Shown here piece by piece: positions 8,895 through 17,243 of a DNA stretch of 64,000 bases (positions are counted from its first letter, which is position 1; each line of letters starts with the position of its first letter). The DNA comes from Methylobacter sp. (GTDB taxonomy: Bacteria > Pseudomonadota > Gammaproteobacteria > Methylococcales > Methylomonadaceae): NCBI GenBank assembly GCA_030699385.1, contig JAUYMY010000024.1:1-64000 (forward strand), in the 5' to 3' direction. The notes under the pieces are model-generated. The model saw only the letters and a program-made list of their open reading frames with translations. It was not told the origin of the DNA and searched no databases. The position numbers were made by a program, and so were the translations under genes.

Positions 8895-9446
8895 ATGTCA
8901 AACGAAATTTGGTTCAGAACCGGTGAAGCGACGGTATTTTCCAGTGACGGACAAGGCACCGACGCGATGCCGGAAATATTGATCGGCAGCGTAAAAGGCC
9001 CGGCTGGTCATGCGTTTGCCAATTTAATGGGACAAACCGCCGGCCATACCCGTATGTTTGCGATTCGCGCCTGCAATCAGCAGGTAAAGCCTGCCACCAT
9101 CATAGTACCCAAGGTCACCATTAAATCGTCTGATTACGTCAATCTATTCGGCGGCCCGGTACAATCGGCTGTTGCCGATGCGGTTTTGGACAGCGTTATC
9201 GACGGCGTTATTCCTGCAGCTCAAGCCAATGATTTGTGCATTATTGCCATGTTGTGGATTGCCCCCGAATGCGCCGCCAATCCCGATCTCGATCGTAAGG
9301 ATTTATACCGCACCAACTATGAAGCAATGAAGCTGGCCATTTCCCGCGCCATGAGCAATTCGCCCAGCATTGAAGAATTAATCGCCAATCGCCATAAAAT
9401 CGTCCACGAAATGTACGACCCTGAAACCGGCGAGTCTCAGTGGTAA
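8895..9446 (+). CDS. formaldehyde-activating enzyme homologue lacking the catalytic His
   Basis: A 183-residue Fae-family protein. It aligns with the genuine Fae at 16513 through AFAN, VKPATIIVPKVTIK, FGGPVQSAVADAV, GVIPAAQANDL and NYEAMKLAISRAM. Fae condenses formaldehyde with H4MPT, and the family's active-site His lies in the motif AHIDLMVG. In this protein the aligned segment reads AMPEILIG, so Met25 replaces that His, and a three-residue insertion precedes it. It also has a longer, charged C-terminus. Divergent homologues (Fae2/Fae3 types) are known in methylotrophs. A regulatory, binding or different-substrate role is more likely than full Fae activity. TTTGGGGATAGGC precedes the ATG. 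Confidence 0.88.
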   Translation: MSNEIWFRTGEATVFSSDGQGTDAMPEILIGSVKGPAGHAFANLMGQTAGHTRMFAIRACNQQVKPATIIVPKVTIKSSDYVNLFGGPVQSAVADAVLDSVIDGVIPAAQANDLCIIAMLWIAPECAANPDLDRKDLYRTNYEAMKLAISRAMSNSPSIEELIANRHKIVHEMYDPETGESQW

Positions 9447-9656
9447 TGTGATTTCCTGAAAAAAACAGCCCAAATAATTGTCCACGCTTAGCATGAAAAA
9501 CACGAAAATTTCGTGGTCGTTATAATGGCAAAGAATAGTCGTAACTACTCAGCAAAAAAGGAAATAGAACACAGTCCGACATAATTGTTCACGAAATACA
9601 GCCTGTTCTCACTGTTTTTTTTTCGTGCCTTTCGTGATTTTCGTGGACAAAAAACA
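9447..9656. repeat. composite dispersed repeat: one palindrome nested in another
   Basis: The space starts with GTGATTTCCTGAAAAA and TTGTCCACG (9478-9486) and ends with CGTGGACAA (9642-9650), the two arms of the TTCGTGG family. Between them lies GTAACTACTCAGC followed by AAATAGAACAC, the left part of the second repeat family seen at 7503 and 20004. This reads as one element interrupted by another. Confidence 0.65.
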
Positions 9657-9703
9657 TCATAAGTCCGCCTTTTACACCTGTTTCAAGCACACAGATATTC
9701 ACC

Positions 9704-10216
9704 ATGAGCTTATTAATCAAATACCTGTCACTCTGCTGGTTCCGCAATAACCCCGCCGATTTTGTTCCGACAAAATCGTTTATGTGGAAAGTGGTGGCGT
9801 TTTACCTTATTTCAGGGATTATCGTCGAAGGCCTAATTTCCGATCCTGCCGACGGTACGCTGGAAGTTTTGTTGCGTACTATCATGGCCTTTTCATCCAT
9901 CAGCGTGTTTTTGTTGGTCATCAAAAAATGGCAGAATTTCAACCAGTTGTTTACGGCTATTTTTGTTGGCGAAAACTTTATTATGACGCTGGCAATTGCT
10001 GCCGAGGCCCTGGATTTTATGATGGTGATGAACAAGGAGGAGCTTAGGGAAGAAATTTCAATCGGTCTGGGCATATTATTGGTGATTTGGTATTTGGCGA
10101 TAGTCAGCTATATTTTTCGGCAGTTTTTCTCGTACAGAATGAGCGCCAGCATTATCCTGGCCTTGGGTTATTTTGTCCTGACTTACGGCATACCGATGTT
10201 GTTTATGGACATATAG
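9704..10216 (+). CDS. hypothetical integral membrane protein
   Basis: A 170-residue protein that is mostly hydrophobic. Helices are visible at about 27-45, 55-78, 83-108, 118-140 and 145-165, joined by short charged loops. No motif or known domain is recognised; the size and topology resemble small YIP1-like membrane proteins, but this is weak. It stands alone between a repeat-filled space and the aminotransferase gene. ATG 9704 follows GATATTCACC, without a strong ribosome binding site. Confidence 0.6.
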   Translation: MSLLIKYLSLCWFRNNPADFVPTKSFMWKVVAFYLISGIIVEGLISDPADGTLEVLLRTIMAFSSISVFLLVIKKWQNFNQLFTAIFVGENFIMTLAIAAEALDFMMVMNKEELREEISIGLGILLVIWYLAIVSYIFRQFFSYRMSASIILALGYFVLTYGIPMLFMDI

Positions 10217-10272
10217 CGATAACGCCAATAAATTTTTAATAGTTGAATGTCATTAAGCCGCACGGCCTAATG

Positions 10273-10278
10273 TATAAT
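10273..10278 (+). promoter_or_regulatory. possible -10 element upstream of the aminotransferase gene
   Basis: TATAAT at 10273-10278, 38 bases upstream of ATG 10316, in the context AATGTATAATCCGC. No good -35 hexamer is found at the usual distance. The same AATGTATAAT string occurs upstream of the flavoprotein gene at 26141. Confidence 0.35.
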
Positions 10279-10315
10279 CCGCTTCATTTTTGATATTGAT
10301 TTTACACGGTGAAAT

Positions 10316-11497
10316 ATGAGCATTAAATTATCTAACAGAGTCCAGGCAGTCAAACCATCACCGACCTTGGCGATTACCGCCAGAGCCGCGCAGATGCGGG
10401 CTGCGGGCAAAGACATTATCGGCCTTGGCGCCGGCGAGCCGGATTTCGATACCCCGGATCATATCAAGGCGGCGGCGGTCAAGGCAATTGATAGCGGTTT
10501 CACCAAATACACCGCAGTTGACGGCATCGTTAGCCTGAAAAAAGCCATTATCGCCAAATACAAAAACGACAACGGCCTTGATTACCAGCTCAACCAGGTT
10601 CTGGTTTCCTGCGGCGGCAAACAAAGTTCATTCAATTTGACTCAGGCGCTGTTGAATGCAGGCGATGAAGTCATTATCCCCGCGCCATTTTGGGTTTCTT
10701 ATCCTGACATGGTGTTATTGGCCGATGGCGTGCCGGTGATTATCGAAACCACGCAGGCGCAAAATTTTAAAATTTCGCCTGAACAATTACGCGCTGCGAT
10801 TACCGACAAAACCCGTTTAATCTTCATTAACAGCCCATCCAATCCATCCGGCGTTGCTTATAATCTGGAAGAACTGAAAGCGCTGGGCGACGTGCTGAAG
10901 GATTTTCCGAACATCATCATTGCCACCGATGACATGTATGAACATATCCTGTGGCAGCAAGGCACCTTCGTTAATATTTTAAACGCGCATCCCGACTTGT
11001 ATGACCGCACCGTGGTCATGAACGGCGTTTCCAAAGCCTATTCGATGACCGGCTGGCGTATCGGTTATGCCGCAGGTCCTGCCGATTTGATTGAGGCAAT
11101 GACCACTATTCAGTCGCAAAGCACATCGAATCCAACCTCGATTTCGCAACACGCCGCCGAAGCCGCGTTAACCGGCGATCAAAGTTTTATCGATAACATG
11201 TGTGTTGAATTTAAAAAACGCCATGATTATGTCGTTGCCGAATTGAACAGCATCGACGGCGTTGAATGTCTGGAAACCGACGGCACTTTTTACGTGTTCC
11301 CTAATGTCGAAAAGTTGATTGCTCGTTTAGATGGCATCAACAACGACTTGGAATTTTCGGATTATTTGATTGAAAAAGCGGGCGTAGCGTTAGTGCCCGG
11401 CTCTGCCTTCGGTACGGAAGGGCATATCCGAATTTCGATAGCCACCAGCATGGCCAATCTGCAAAAAGCCATGGAGCGGATTAAGGCGGCGATTTAA
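10316..11497 (+). CDS. aspC: pyridoxal-phosphate aspartate aminotransferase (class I)
   Basis: A 393-residue cytoplasmic transaminase that converts aspartate and 2-oxoglutarate to oxaloacetate and glutamate. The N-terminal LGAGEPDFDTP, the substrate/PLP loops NSPSNPSGV and ATDDMYEHI, the Schiff-base lysine in GVSKAYSMTGWRIGY, and the C-terminal Arg in EGHIRISIATS are all present. Family and length fit the thermophile/alphaproteobacterial-type (subgroup Ib) aspartate aminotransferases. It lies directly upstream of the H4MPT cluster. Methanofuran synthesis in archaea uses a class I aminotransferase (MfnC), so this enzyme might double in that role, but sequence alone does not show it. Confidence 0.9.
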   Translation: MSIKLSNRVQAVKPSPTLAITARAAQMRAAGKDIIGLGAGEPDFDTPDHIKAAAVKAIDSGFTKYTAVDGIVSLKKAIIAKYKNDNGLDYQLNQVLVSCGGKQSSFNLTQALLNAGDEVIIPAPFWVSYPDMVLLADGVPVIIETTQAQNFKISPEQLRAAITDKTRLIFINSPSNPSGVAYNLEELKALGDVLKDFPNIIIATDDMYEHILWQQGTFVNILNAHPDLYDRTVVMNGVSKAYSMTGWRIGYAAGPADLIEAMTTIQSQSTSNPTSISQHAAEAALTGDQSFIDNMCVEFKKRHDYVVAELNSIDGVECLETDGTFYVFPNVEKLIARLDGINNDLEFSDYLIEKAGVALVPGSAFGTEGHIRISIATSMANLQKAMERIKAAI

Positions 11498-11510
11498 CGA
11501 AATATCAGGC

Positions 11511-11568
11511 GTCCACGAAAATCACGAAAGCCACGAAAAGAAGCAATCAACAGGCTTCTTTCGTGGAC
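11511..11568. repeat. dispersed palindromic repeat, GTCCACGAAA family
   Basis: GTCCACGAAA at 11511-11520 pairs perfectly with TTTCGTGGAC at 11559-11568, and inner CCACGAAAAGAAG pairs with CTTCTTTCGTGG. The right arm contains the GTG (11563) that begins the following open frame. Confidence 0.8.
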
Positions 11569-12564
11569 ACTTTTTTGTCGCACCAATACTGCAAAAAAAA
11601 CTTGATAGTCCAGCATTCTAAAATCTCCGTCATTGCCCCCGCCCGCTTGCACATGGGCTTCATTGATTTAAGCGGGTCACTTGGTCGGCATTTCGGCAGC
11701 ATCGGCGTTGCGCTCAATGAAATCAATACGCGCTTGTCAATGTCGGGTGCCGAACAACTCACTATCACCGGCCCTGCCGCACAGCGGGCAGCAAAATGCG
11801 TGGCAATGCTGTGCCGGGCCTTATCTGTTTCAGACCAACTCAATATCAGCATAGAAGCCGCCATTCCCGAGCATGTGGGATTAGGTTCGGGTACACAAAT
11901 GTCGATGGCAATCGGCGCGGCGCTGAATGAATTTTACGGCTTGGGCTTGAGCGTGCGCGAAATCGCGGCGATGACCGACAGGGGCTTGCGTTCCGGCATC
12001 GGTATCGGCGTTTTTGAACAGGGCGGTCTGGTGGTCGATGGCGGTCGCGGCGACAAAACCATCACGCCGCCGGTGCTGTCGCATATCGACATGCCGGAGG
12101 ATTGGCGCTTTATTTTGGTGTTTGATCAGCGCGGTCAGGGTTTGCACGGTCAACAGGAAATACAAGCGTTTAAGGAGCTGCCGCCGTTTCCTCGGCGGGA
12201 AGCCGAACGCTTATGCTATTTGCTGTTGATGCAGGGTTTGCCGGCGGTGGCGGAAAATGACCTGAGTAAATTCGGCGAGGTGATAAGCGAATTGCAGCGC
12301 TCGGTGGGCGAACATTTTTCCTCGGCTCAGGGCGGCGTTTTTACCAGCCCCGAAGTCGCACAAGCGATGAGCTGGTTTGAACAGCAAGGCGCAGTGGCTA
12401 TCGGCCAAACTTCATGGGGGCCGACCGGATTTTGCGCCATAGCCAGTGCAGAACGGGCGGAATCGTTAGCGGCTCAGGCGCGGGTGGAATTTGCGCAGTT
12501 TGCTCAGCTAAGTTTTGTCGTCACCAGTGCGCGCAATAGTGGCGGGGATGTTTTTGTCGGCTAG
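11563..12564 (+). CDS. mptG: beta-ribofuranosylaminobenzene 5'-phosphate synthase (H4MPT biosynthesis)
   Basis: A GHMP-kinase-fold protein of up to 333 residues that joins p-aminobenzoate-type acid and PRPP with loss of CO2, the committed step to the methanopterin arm. Family blocks: ISVIAPARLHMGFIDLSG (N-terminal strand), the glycine-rich IPEHVGLGSGTQMSMAIGAAL, RSGIGIGVFEQGGLVVDGGR, and the C-terminal SWGPTGFCAI. The GTG start at 11563 lies inside a palindromic repeat and adds residues not typical of the family; TTG 11602, just before IVQHSKISVIAPARLH, is a credible alternative start. It is followed 5 bases later by an ATP-grasp gene, then mch, all on the same strand. Confidence 0.9.
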   Translation: MDTFLSHQYCKKNLIVQHSKISVIAPARLHMGFIDLSGSLGRHFGSIGVALNEINTRLSMSGAEQLTITGPAAQRAAKCVAMLCRALSVSDQLNISIEAAIPEHVGLGSGTQMSMAIGAALNEFYGLGLSVREIAAMTDRGLRSGIGIGVFEQGGLVVDGGRGDKTITPPVLSHIDMPEDWRFILVFDQRGQGLHGQQEIQAFKELPPFPRREAERLCYLLLMQGLPAVAENDLSKFGEVISELQRSVGEHFSSAQGGVFTSPEVAQAMSWFEQQGAVAIGQTSWGPTGFCAIASAERAESLAAQARVEFAQFAQLSFVVTSARNSGGDVFVG

Positions 12565-12569
12565 CTGAC

Positions 12570-13655
12570 ATGGAAACGATACTGATAATCGCCAATTCCG
12601 GGCGAATGCTGGCGCAGGCGGCCAAAAATATTGGCCTAAAGCCATTGGTCATCGACCTGTTTGCCGATGTGGACACGCAAAATGTTGCCGAGGATTTCCG
12701 CCGGATAAGCTCCTTGGCCGAGTCTGATTTAGCGCCTGCTGTCGATGATTTTGTTGCGCGCTATGCGGTGAAGCAGGTTATTTATGGCAGCGGCTTTGAA
12801 TATTATCCTGAAAGCCTGCGTTATCTGGCCAGCCGCTTGATTATTCTGGGCAATGCGCCCGATGTTTTTTTGCAGCTACACAATAAACCGGCATTTTTTG
12901 CTGCGCTGGATGCTTTGGCTATCCCGCATCCTGAGGTTGCTTTTGCGCCGCCCGATATTGCCGATGGTTGGCTGGTCAAGCCCAAGCAAGGGCAGGGCGG
13001 TGTTGGCATTCGGTCTTACCGGATTGGGGATGGTGCTGATCATTCGCTGTACTGGCAGAAGTTTCAAGCCGGTACGCCGCATTCAGTGCTGTTTTTGGCC
13101 GAGGGGCGGCGGGGACAAGTTATCGGTTTTAATAGCCAGTATTGTGTCAGCCTAAGTGACGATCAAGCCTTTGTTTTTTCCGGCGTGATTAACAGCGCCG
13201 ATTTGCCGGATATTCAGCAAGCGCTGATAACAGATTGGGTGCAGCAACTTATCCCGGCATTGTCTTTAAAAGGTTTGAATTCCTTGGATTTTATTCATGC
13301 GGAAGGTGGCTGTTATGTGCTGGAAATCAATCCGCGCCCGTCTGCCAGTATGCAGTTATATGCTGAAGATTTGCTGATCCTGCATATTCAAGCCTGTGCG
13401 GGCGAAATTTCAAATTCCCCTTATGTTCAGGCAGGTTATAGCGGTTATCAGCTGCTTTATGCCGAACAGGATTTAACTATCCCCGAGCCGTTTGAATGGC
13501 CGGAGGAGTGTATGGATTTACCGGCGCCCGGCTCATTTATTGGCGCAGGGCAGCCGGTTTGCAGTATCATTGCCCACCAAAAAAAGCCACCGTTAGTAAT
13601 ACAACAGTTACATATTAAACAACAACTTATCATTAATAAACTAGAAAGGTTTTGA
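12570..13655 (+). CDS. ATP-grasp protein of the H4MPT cluster
   Basis: A 361-residue protein. An N-terminal Rossmann-like part (residues 1-105) leads into an ATP-grasp domain with [19 protein letters not shown] (P-loop-like binding strand, about 131-149) and the metal-binding [17 protein letters not shown] (about 248-264). Such enzymes form amide or peptide bonds through an acyl-phosphate. It lies between beta-RFAP synthase and mch, a position typical of the uncharacterised, archaeal-like orfs in methylotroph C1 clusters, so a ligase step in H4MPT or methanofuran assembly is likely. Its substrate cannot be read from sequence. It starts 5 bases after mptG and ends 5 bases before mch. Confidence 0.8.
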   Translation: METILIIANSGRMLAQAAKNIGLKPLVIDLFADVDTQNVAEDFRRISSLAESDLAPAVDDFVARYAVKQVIYGSGFEYYPESLRYLASRLIILGNAPDVFLQLHNKPAFFAALDALAIPHPEVAFAPPDIADGWLVKPKQGQGGVGIRSYRIGDGADHSLYWQKFQAGTPHSVLFLAEGRRGQVIGFNSQYCVSLSDDQAFVFSGVINSADLPDIQQALITDWVQQLIPALSLKGLNSLDFIHAEGGCYVLEINPRPSASMQLYAEDLLILHIQACAGEISNSPYVQAGYSGYQLLYAEQDLTIPEPFEWPEECMDLPAPGSFIGAGQPVCSIIAHQKKPPLVIQQLHIKQQLIINKLERF

Positions 13656-13660
13656 CTCTC

Positions 13661-14644
13661 ATGGAATATACAGCCAGCGTTAATAAATTGACCCAGCCCT
13701 TGGTACAGCAGTTGCTCGACAATGCCGACAAATTGCGTTTGGGCGTGGAAACATTAGCCAATGGCTGCACGATTATCGACGCGGGCATTAAAGTGCCGGG
13801 CGGCATCGAAGCCGGGCGCATTATCGCTGAAATCTGTTTGGGCGGCATGGGCACGGTAACGATTAGCCACAGCACTTATACCGATAACTGGCCGTTGTCG
13901 GTCAACGTGCATACCGGCAACCCGGTGTTGGGCTGTCTGGGCAGTCAATATGCCGGCTGGAGCTTGTCGCATGAAAAATATTACGCCTTGGGTTCAGGCC
14001 CTGCGCGCGCGATGGCAACCAAGTTAAAAGACGGCAGGCAGGAGCCGGTTGAAGAGTTGTACAAGGAATTGGGCTATCAGGATAGCTGCGACACCACAGC
14101 GCTGGTGATTGAAAATGATGCGATACCACCGCTGGAAATCATCGAAAAAGTCGCCGCTGCTTGCAAGGTCGATCCCTCCAAATTGACCATTATCGTGACC
14201 CCGACCAGCAGCTTGGCTGGCGGCGTACAGGTTGTAGCACGGGTGTTGGAAGTGGCTATGCACAAAGCCCATGCCCTGCATTTTCCGTTGGAAAATATTA
14301 TCGACGGCAGCGGCAGTGCGCCGATTTGCCCGCCGCACCCGAATTTTGTCAAAGCCATGGGGCGCACCAATGATGCGATTTTATTCGCCGGTCAGGTGCA
14401 TATCTTTGTTAAAGGCACGGATGAAGCCGCAGAAAAATTGGCGAAAGAATTACCCAGTTCAACCTCGAAAGACTACGGCAAACCGTTTGCGGATATTTTT
14501 AAACAGTATGAATACGACTTCTTTAAAATCGACGCGATGTTGTTTAGCCCTGCCAGCGTTATTGTGACTGCGGTGGAGTCGGGTAAAAGTTTCCGTGCAG
14601 GTAAACTGGATAATGCCTTGTTGGATCAATCGTTTGGAGCGTAG
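13661..14644 (+). CDS. mch: methenyltetrahydromethanopterin cyclohydrolase
   Basis: A 327-residue cytoplasmic enzyme that reversibly hydrolyses N5,N10-methenyl-H4MPT to N5-formyl-H4MPT, a central step of formaldehyde oxidation to formate/CO2. The sequence shows the family's conserved stretches: [75 protein letters not shown] and [17 protein letters not shown]. The length matches the family. ATG 13661 is preferred (GAAAGG upstream); a TTG at 13652 in the same frame overlaps the previous gene's stop. It sits in a same-strand run with mptG, two ATP-grasp genes, a CitG-like gene and fae, probably one transcription unit. Confidence 0.97.
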   Translation: MEYTASVNKLTQPLVQQLLDNADKLRLGVETLANGCTIIDAGIKVPGGIEAGRIIAEICLGGMGTVTISHSTYTDNWPLSVNVHTGNPVLGCLGSQYAGWSLSHEKYYALGSGPARAMATKLKDGRQEPVEELYKELGYQDSCDTTALVIENDAIPPLEIIEKVAAACKVDPSKLTIIVTPTSSLAGGVQVVARVLEVAMHKAHALHFPLENIIDGSGSAPICPPHPNFVKAMGRTNDAILFAGQVHIFVKGTDEAAEKLAKELPSSTSKDYGKPFADIFKQYEYDFFKIDAMLFSPASVIVTAVESGKSFRAGKLDNALLDQSFGA

Positions 14645-14653
14645 AGCGTAGGC

Positions 14654-15544
14654 GTGGGTCGTATAGTAATTTTTACCGATGATCCCGGCTGGCATGGCAA
14701 GCAATTAAGTTTGGCTTTTGCCCGTCGGGGTTATAGCACTGATTATGTGTCGCTGACTGAATGCCGGTTTGTCATTGAACCCGGCCAGATTCCGATTTTT
14801 ATTCCCGGCTTTGAACAGGCGCTGCCCGATGCGGTTTTTGTCCGTGGTGTGCCCGGCGGTTCTCTGGAAGAAGTGGTGTTGTATCTGGATATTTTGCATG
14901 CGCTAAAGGCAATGGGTATTCCGGTTTACAATGACGGCCATGCGGTAGAGCGCAGTGTTGACAAGGGCATGACCAGTTTTTTGCTGCATCATGCGGGATT
15001 GCCGACACCGCTAACGTGGGTGTTGCGTGATAGGGAAGCCGCGTTAAAAATCGCGGAAGCCGAGTTAAAGCAGGGGCATTTACTGATTAGCAAACCGCTA
15101 TTCGGTTCGCAAGGCGAAGGCATTCGCCGCATTGAAAAATCAACCGACTTATTCTGGCTGACCGGCAGTCACGGTGTTTATTATTTACAACGCTTTATCC
15201 ATTGCGAAGGCGAGGGCTTTTCCGATAATCGCGTTTTTGTGATTAACGGCAAGGCGGTTGCGGCGATGCGCAGGCGCGGGAAATTCTGGCTCAACAACGT
15301 AGCGCGTGGCGCGAGTTGCGAACGGATTGAACTGGAGCCTGACATGATTGAAATGGCAATCAAGGCTACCGCCGCATTGGCCATGGATTATGCCGGGGTC
15401 GATATTATCAAAGATAGGGCAGGGCGCTGCACCGTCATCGAAGTGAACAGCATTCCGGCCTGGAAAGGACTGGAAAGCGTGTGCGATGTCAATATTGCCG
15501 AACTGATGGTGGATGATTTAATTAGCCGCAAGATAGCCGCATGA
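14654..15544 (+). CDS. RimK-family ATP-grasp glutamate ligase (MptN-like)
   Basis: A 296-residue ATP-grasp protein starting at GTG 14654. N-terminal pre-ATP-grasp residues (GRIVIFTDDPGWHGKQL), the nucleotide-binding LISKPLFGSQGEGIRRI (about 143-160), the loop GEGFSDNRVFVING, and the magnesium site CTVIEVNSIPAWKGLE (about 258-273) match the RimK/MptN group. In archaea, MptN adds alpha-L-glutamate to H4MPT. In bacteria, homologues next to mch may add glutamate to the H4MPT or methanofuran side chain. The gene begins 9 bases after mch and its stop overlaps the next start (ATGA). Confidence 0.85.
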   Translation: MGRIVIFTDDPGWHGKQLSLAFARRGYSTDYVSLTECRFVIEPGQIPIFIPGFEQALPDAVFVRGVPGGSLEEVVLYLDILHALKAMGIPVYNDGHAVERSVDKGMTSFLLHHAGLPTPLTWVLRDREAALKIAEAELKQGHLLISKPLFGSQGEGIRRIEKSTDLFWLTGSHGVYYLQRFIHCEGEGFSDNRVFVINGKAVAAMRRRGKFWLNNVARGASCERIELEPDMIEMAIKATAALAMDYAGVDIIKDRAGRCTVIEVNSIPAWKGLESVCDVNIAELMVDDLISRKIAA

Positions 15545-16392
15545 TCATTTCCCCGGAACAACTTGGCGAGCTTTACCGGCAAGCCTGCGAAGTTGATGTG
15601 CAGGCATTTAAGCCTGGCAATGTCAGTGTTTATGCCGATGGTCATGAGATGACCGTCGCCGATTTCAGAATCAGCGCCGACGTCAGTGCAGAGCCGCTGT
15701 GCAATCCCGATTATTGTCTAGGCGAGAAGATTTATTATGCGGTCAAGGCCACGCGCGAGGCAGTCGGTTGCAACACCAATCTGGGTATTATTTTGCTGTG
15801 TGCGCCATTAATTCAGGCCATTAATTATTATCAACAGGACGACATAACCTTAAGACAATCAGTGACTAAGGTTCTCTGTGAAACTACGGTAAACGATGCT
15901 GATTGGGTTTTTAAAGCCATTACTTTGGCGTCTCCTGGCGGTTTAGGCAAGTCTGACCAACAGGATGTTAATCAGCCTGCATCAGTCACCTTGCTGGAGG
16001 CCATGAAAATAGCGAGCCTTAAAGATCGTATTGCGCTTCAATACGTAACGGATTACCAGGATGTTTTTAATTTCACGGTTTTAAGGTATAATGCCGGTTT
16101 TAATCGATGGGGCGATAGGAATTGGGCGGCAGTGCTGGCGTATGCTGACCTGCTAAGTCATTTTCCCGACAGTCATATCGAAAGAAAATACGGACATCAG
16201 TATTCTGAGAGGGTCGCTACCAAGATGGCTCAGCTCAGTGAGGAGCTGTACAAAACTGATAATCCTGAGCAAATTAAGCCGTTGCTTTTTTGCCTGGATC
16301 AGGAGTTTAAGCTTTATGGTATAAATCCGGGTACTAGCGCTGACATGATTGTCGCGACAGTATTAACGGCATTTTTAGAGGATCTTCATTAG
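15541..16392 (+). CDS. CitG-like triphosphoribosyl-dephospho-CoA synthase family protein of the H4MPT cluster
   Basis: A 283-residue protein of the CitG/MdcB fold. Visible family blocks are FKPGNVSVYADGHEMT (the AKPGNV-like motif, about 22-37), NTNLGIILLCAPLIQA (about 80-95) and SPGGLGKSDQQDV. True CitG makes the prosthetic group of citrate lyase from ATP and dephospho-CoA, but no citrate lyase genes are here. The protein lies between the RimK-like ligase and fae, and homologues recur in methylotroph H4MPT clusters, so a phosphoribosyl-transfer-type step in cofactor assembly is the better guess. It overlaps the preceding gene by four bases. A hairpin covers its stop codon. Confidence 0.8.
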   Translation: MIISPEQLGELYRQACEVDVQAFKPGNVSVYADGHEMTVADFRISADVSAEPLCNPDYCLGEKIYYAVKATREAVGCNTNLGIILLCAPLIQAINYYQQDDITLRQSVTKVLCETTVNDADWVFKAITLASPGGLGKSDQQDVNQPASVTLLEAMKIASLKDRIALQYVTDYQDVFNFTVLRYNAGFNRWGDRNWAAVLAYADLLSHFPDSHIERKYGHQYSERVATKMAQLSEELYKTDNPEQIKPLLFCLDQEFKLYGINPGTSADMIVATVLTAFLEDLH

Positions 16393-16411
16393 TAACAAAC
16401 CTGTTACTAAT
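16388..16411 (+). promoter_or_regulatory. hairpin over the stop codon upstream of fae
   Basis: ATTAGTAAC (16388-16396) is perfectly complementary to GTTACTAAT (16403-16411) around a six-base loop. It includes the TAG stop of the CitG-like gene and lies 101 bases before fae. There is no U-run after it, so it is more likely an RNA-processing or stabilising hairpin than a full terminator. Confidence 0.4.
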
Positions 16412-16512
16412 AGGGCTTCAAAAAGGATTTTGTCAAACAAATTATGGGGACATTAACAATGTCGATAGTAGATTCAGTTTTTTCATTTTTTTCTTCACAG
16501 GGGATATTAAGC

Positions 16513-17022
16513 ATGGCTAAAATCAATAAATTATGCGTTGGCGAATCATTAGTGGGCGAAGGCAACGAAGTTGCTCACATCGATTTGATGGTAGGACCAC
16601 GTGGTTCAGCAGCTGAAACTGCATTTGCAAACTGCTTGACTAACAACAAAGACGGCTTTTCAAGCTTGTTGGCTGTTGTTGCACCTAACTTGATGGTTAA
16701 ACCATCTACTGTTATGTTCAACAAAGTAACTATCAAAGGCGCAAAACAAGCTGTTCAAATGTTTGGCCCAGCTCAACGTGGTGTTGCTATGGCTGTTGCT
16801 GATTGTGTAGAAGACGGCACAATTCCTGCTGCTGAAGCTGACGATTTATTCGTGTCAGTCGGTGTATTCATTCACTGGGCTGCTGAAGATGATGCAAAAA
16901 TCCAACAATACAACTACGAAGCGACTAAAGAAGCTCTGAAACGTGCTGTTGCTGGCACTCCTACTGCAGCTGAAGTTGTTGCTGCTAAAGGTACTGCTGT
17001 ACATCCATTTGCTGCTAACTAA
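16513..17022 (+). CDS. fae: formaldehyde-activating enzyme
   Basis: A 169-residue enzyme that catalyses condensation of formaldehyde with H4MPT to methylene-H4MPT, the entry point of the pathway. The hallmark [23 protein letters not shown] carries the active-site His (residue 22 here). [23 protein letters not shown] and the C-terminal AVHPFAAN are also conserved, and the length is that of characterised Fae. ATG 16513 is chosen because AGGGGATA lies at the correct distance; the frame opens upstream at 16444 but adds non-family residues. The codons are strongly biased (GCT, GTT, AAA), unlike the neighbouring genes, which suits a very highly expressed protein. A strong terminator follows. Confidence 0.97.
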   Translation: MAKINKLCVGESLVGEGNEVAHIDLMVGPRGSAAETAFANCLTNNKDGFSSLLAVVAPNLMVKPSTVMFNKVTIKGAKQAVQMFGPAQRGVAMAVADCVEDGTIPAAEADDLFVSVGVFIHWAAEDDAKIQQYNYEATKEALKRAVAGTPTAAEVVAAKGTAVHPFAAN

Positions 17023-17048
17023 GATTTATTAGTTTTCAAAGAATGTTA

Positions 17049-17075
17049 AAAATACCCCGTTAATCGGGGTATTTT
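17049..17075 (+). terminator. rho-independent terminator after fae
   Basis: AAAATACCCCG (17049-17059) and CGGGGTATTTT (17065-17075) form an 11-bp stem with a five-base loop, followed by more T residues up to 17078. It lies 27 bases after the fae stop. Confidence 0.9.
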
Positions 17076-17120
17076 TTTGCCTACAGGATTGTAGGTAAGG
17101 GGCCTATCGAATTGCCTTAG

Positions 17121-17210
17121 GCGATTTCCTGAAAAAGACATGCCAAAAATTGTCCACGAAAAGCACGAAAAAACACGAAAATTTCGTAGCTTTCGTGCTA
17201 AGTATGGACT
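17121..17210. repeat. dispersed repeat, GATTTCCTGAAAAA ... CACGAAA/TTTCGTG family
   Basis: Begins GCGATTTCCTGAAAAAGACA, as at 9449 and 50031, then TTGTCCACGAAAAGCACGAAA, and ends with TTTCGTGCTAAG, self-complementary to the inner CACGAAA copies. It fills the space between the fae terminator and the convergent HisA-like gene. Confidence 0.7.
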
Positions 17211-17243
17211 CTATTTTTTACAGATCATGATCATCAAGGGATG

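Noticed and set aside
16444-16512. Upstream in-frame extension of fae ([16 protein letters not shown]...)
   Set aside because: Fae proteins begin near MAKINKL, and a strong AGGGGATA precedes ATG 16513; the extension is not family sequence.
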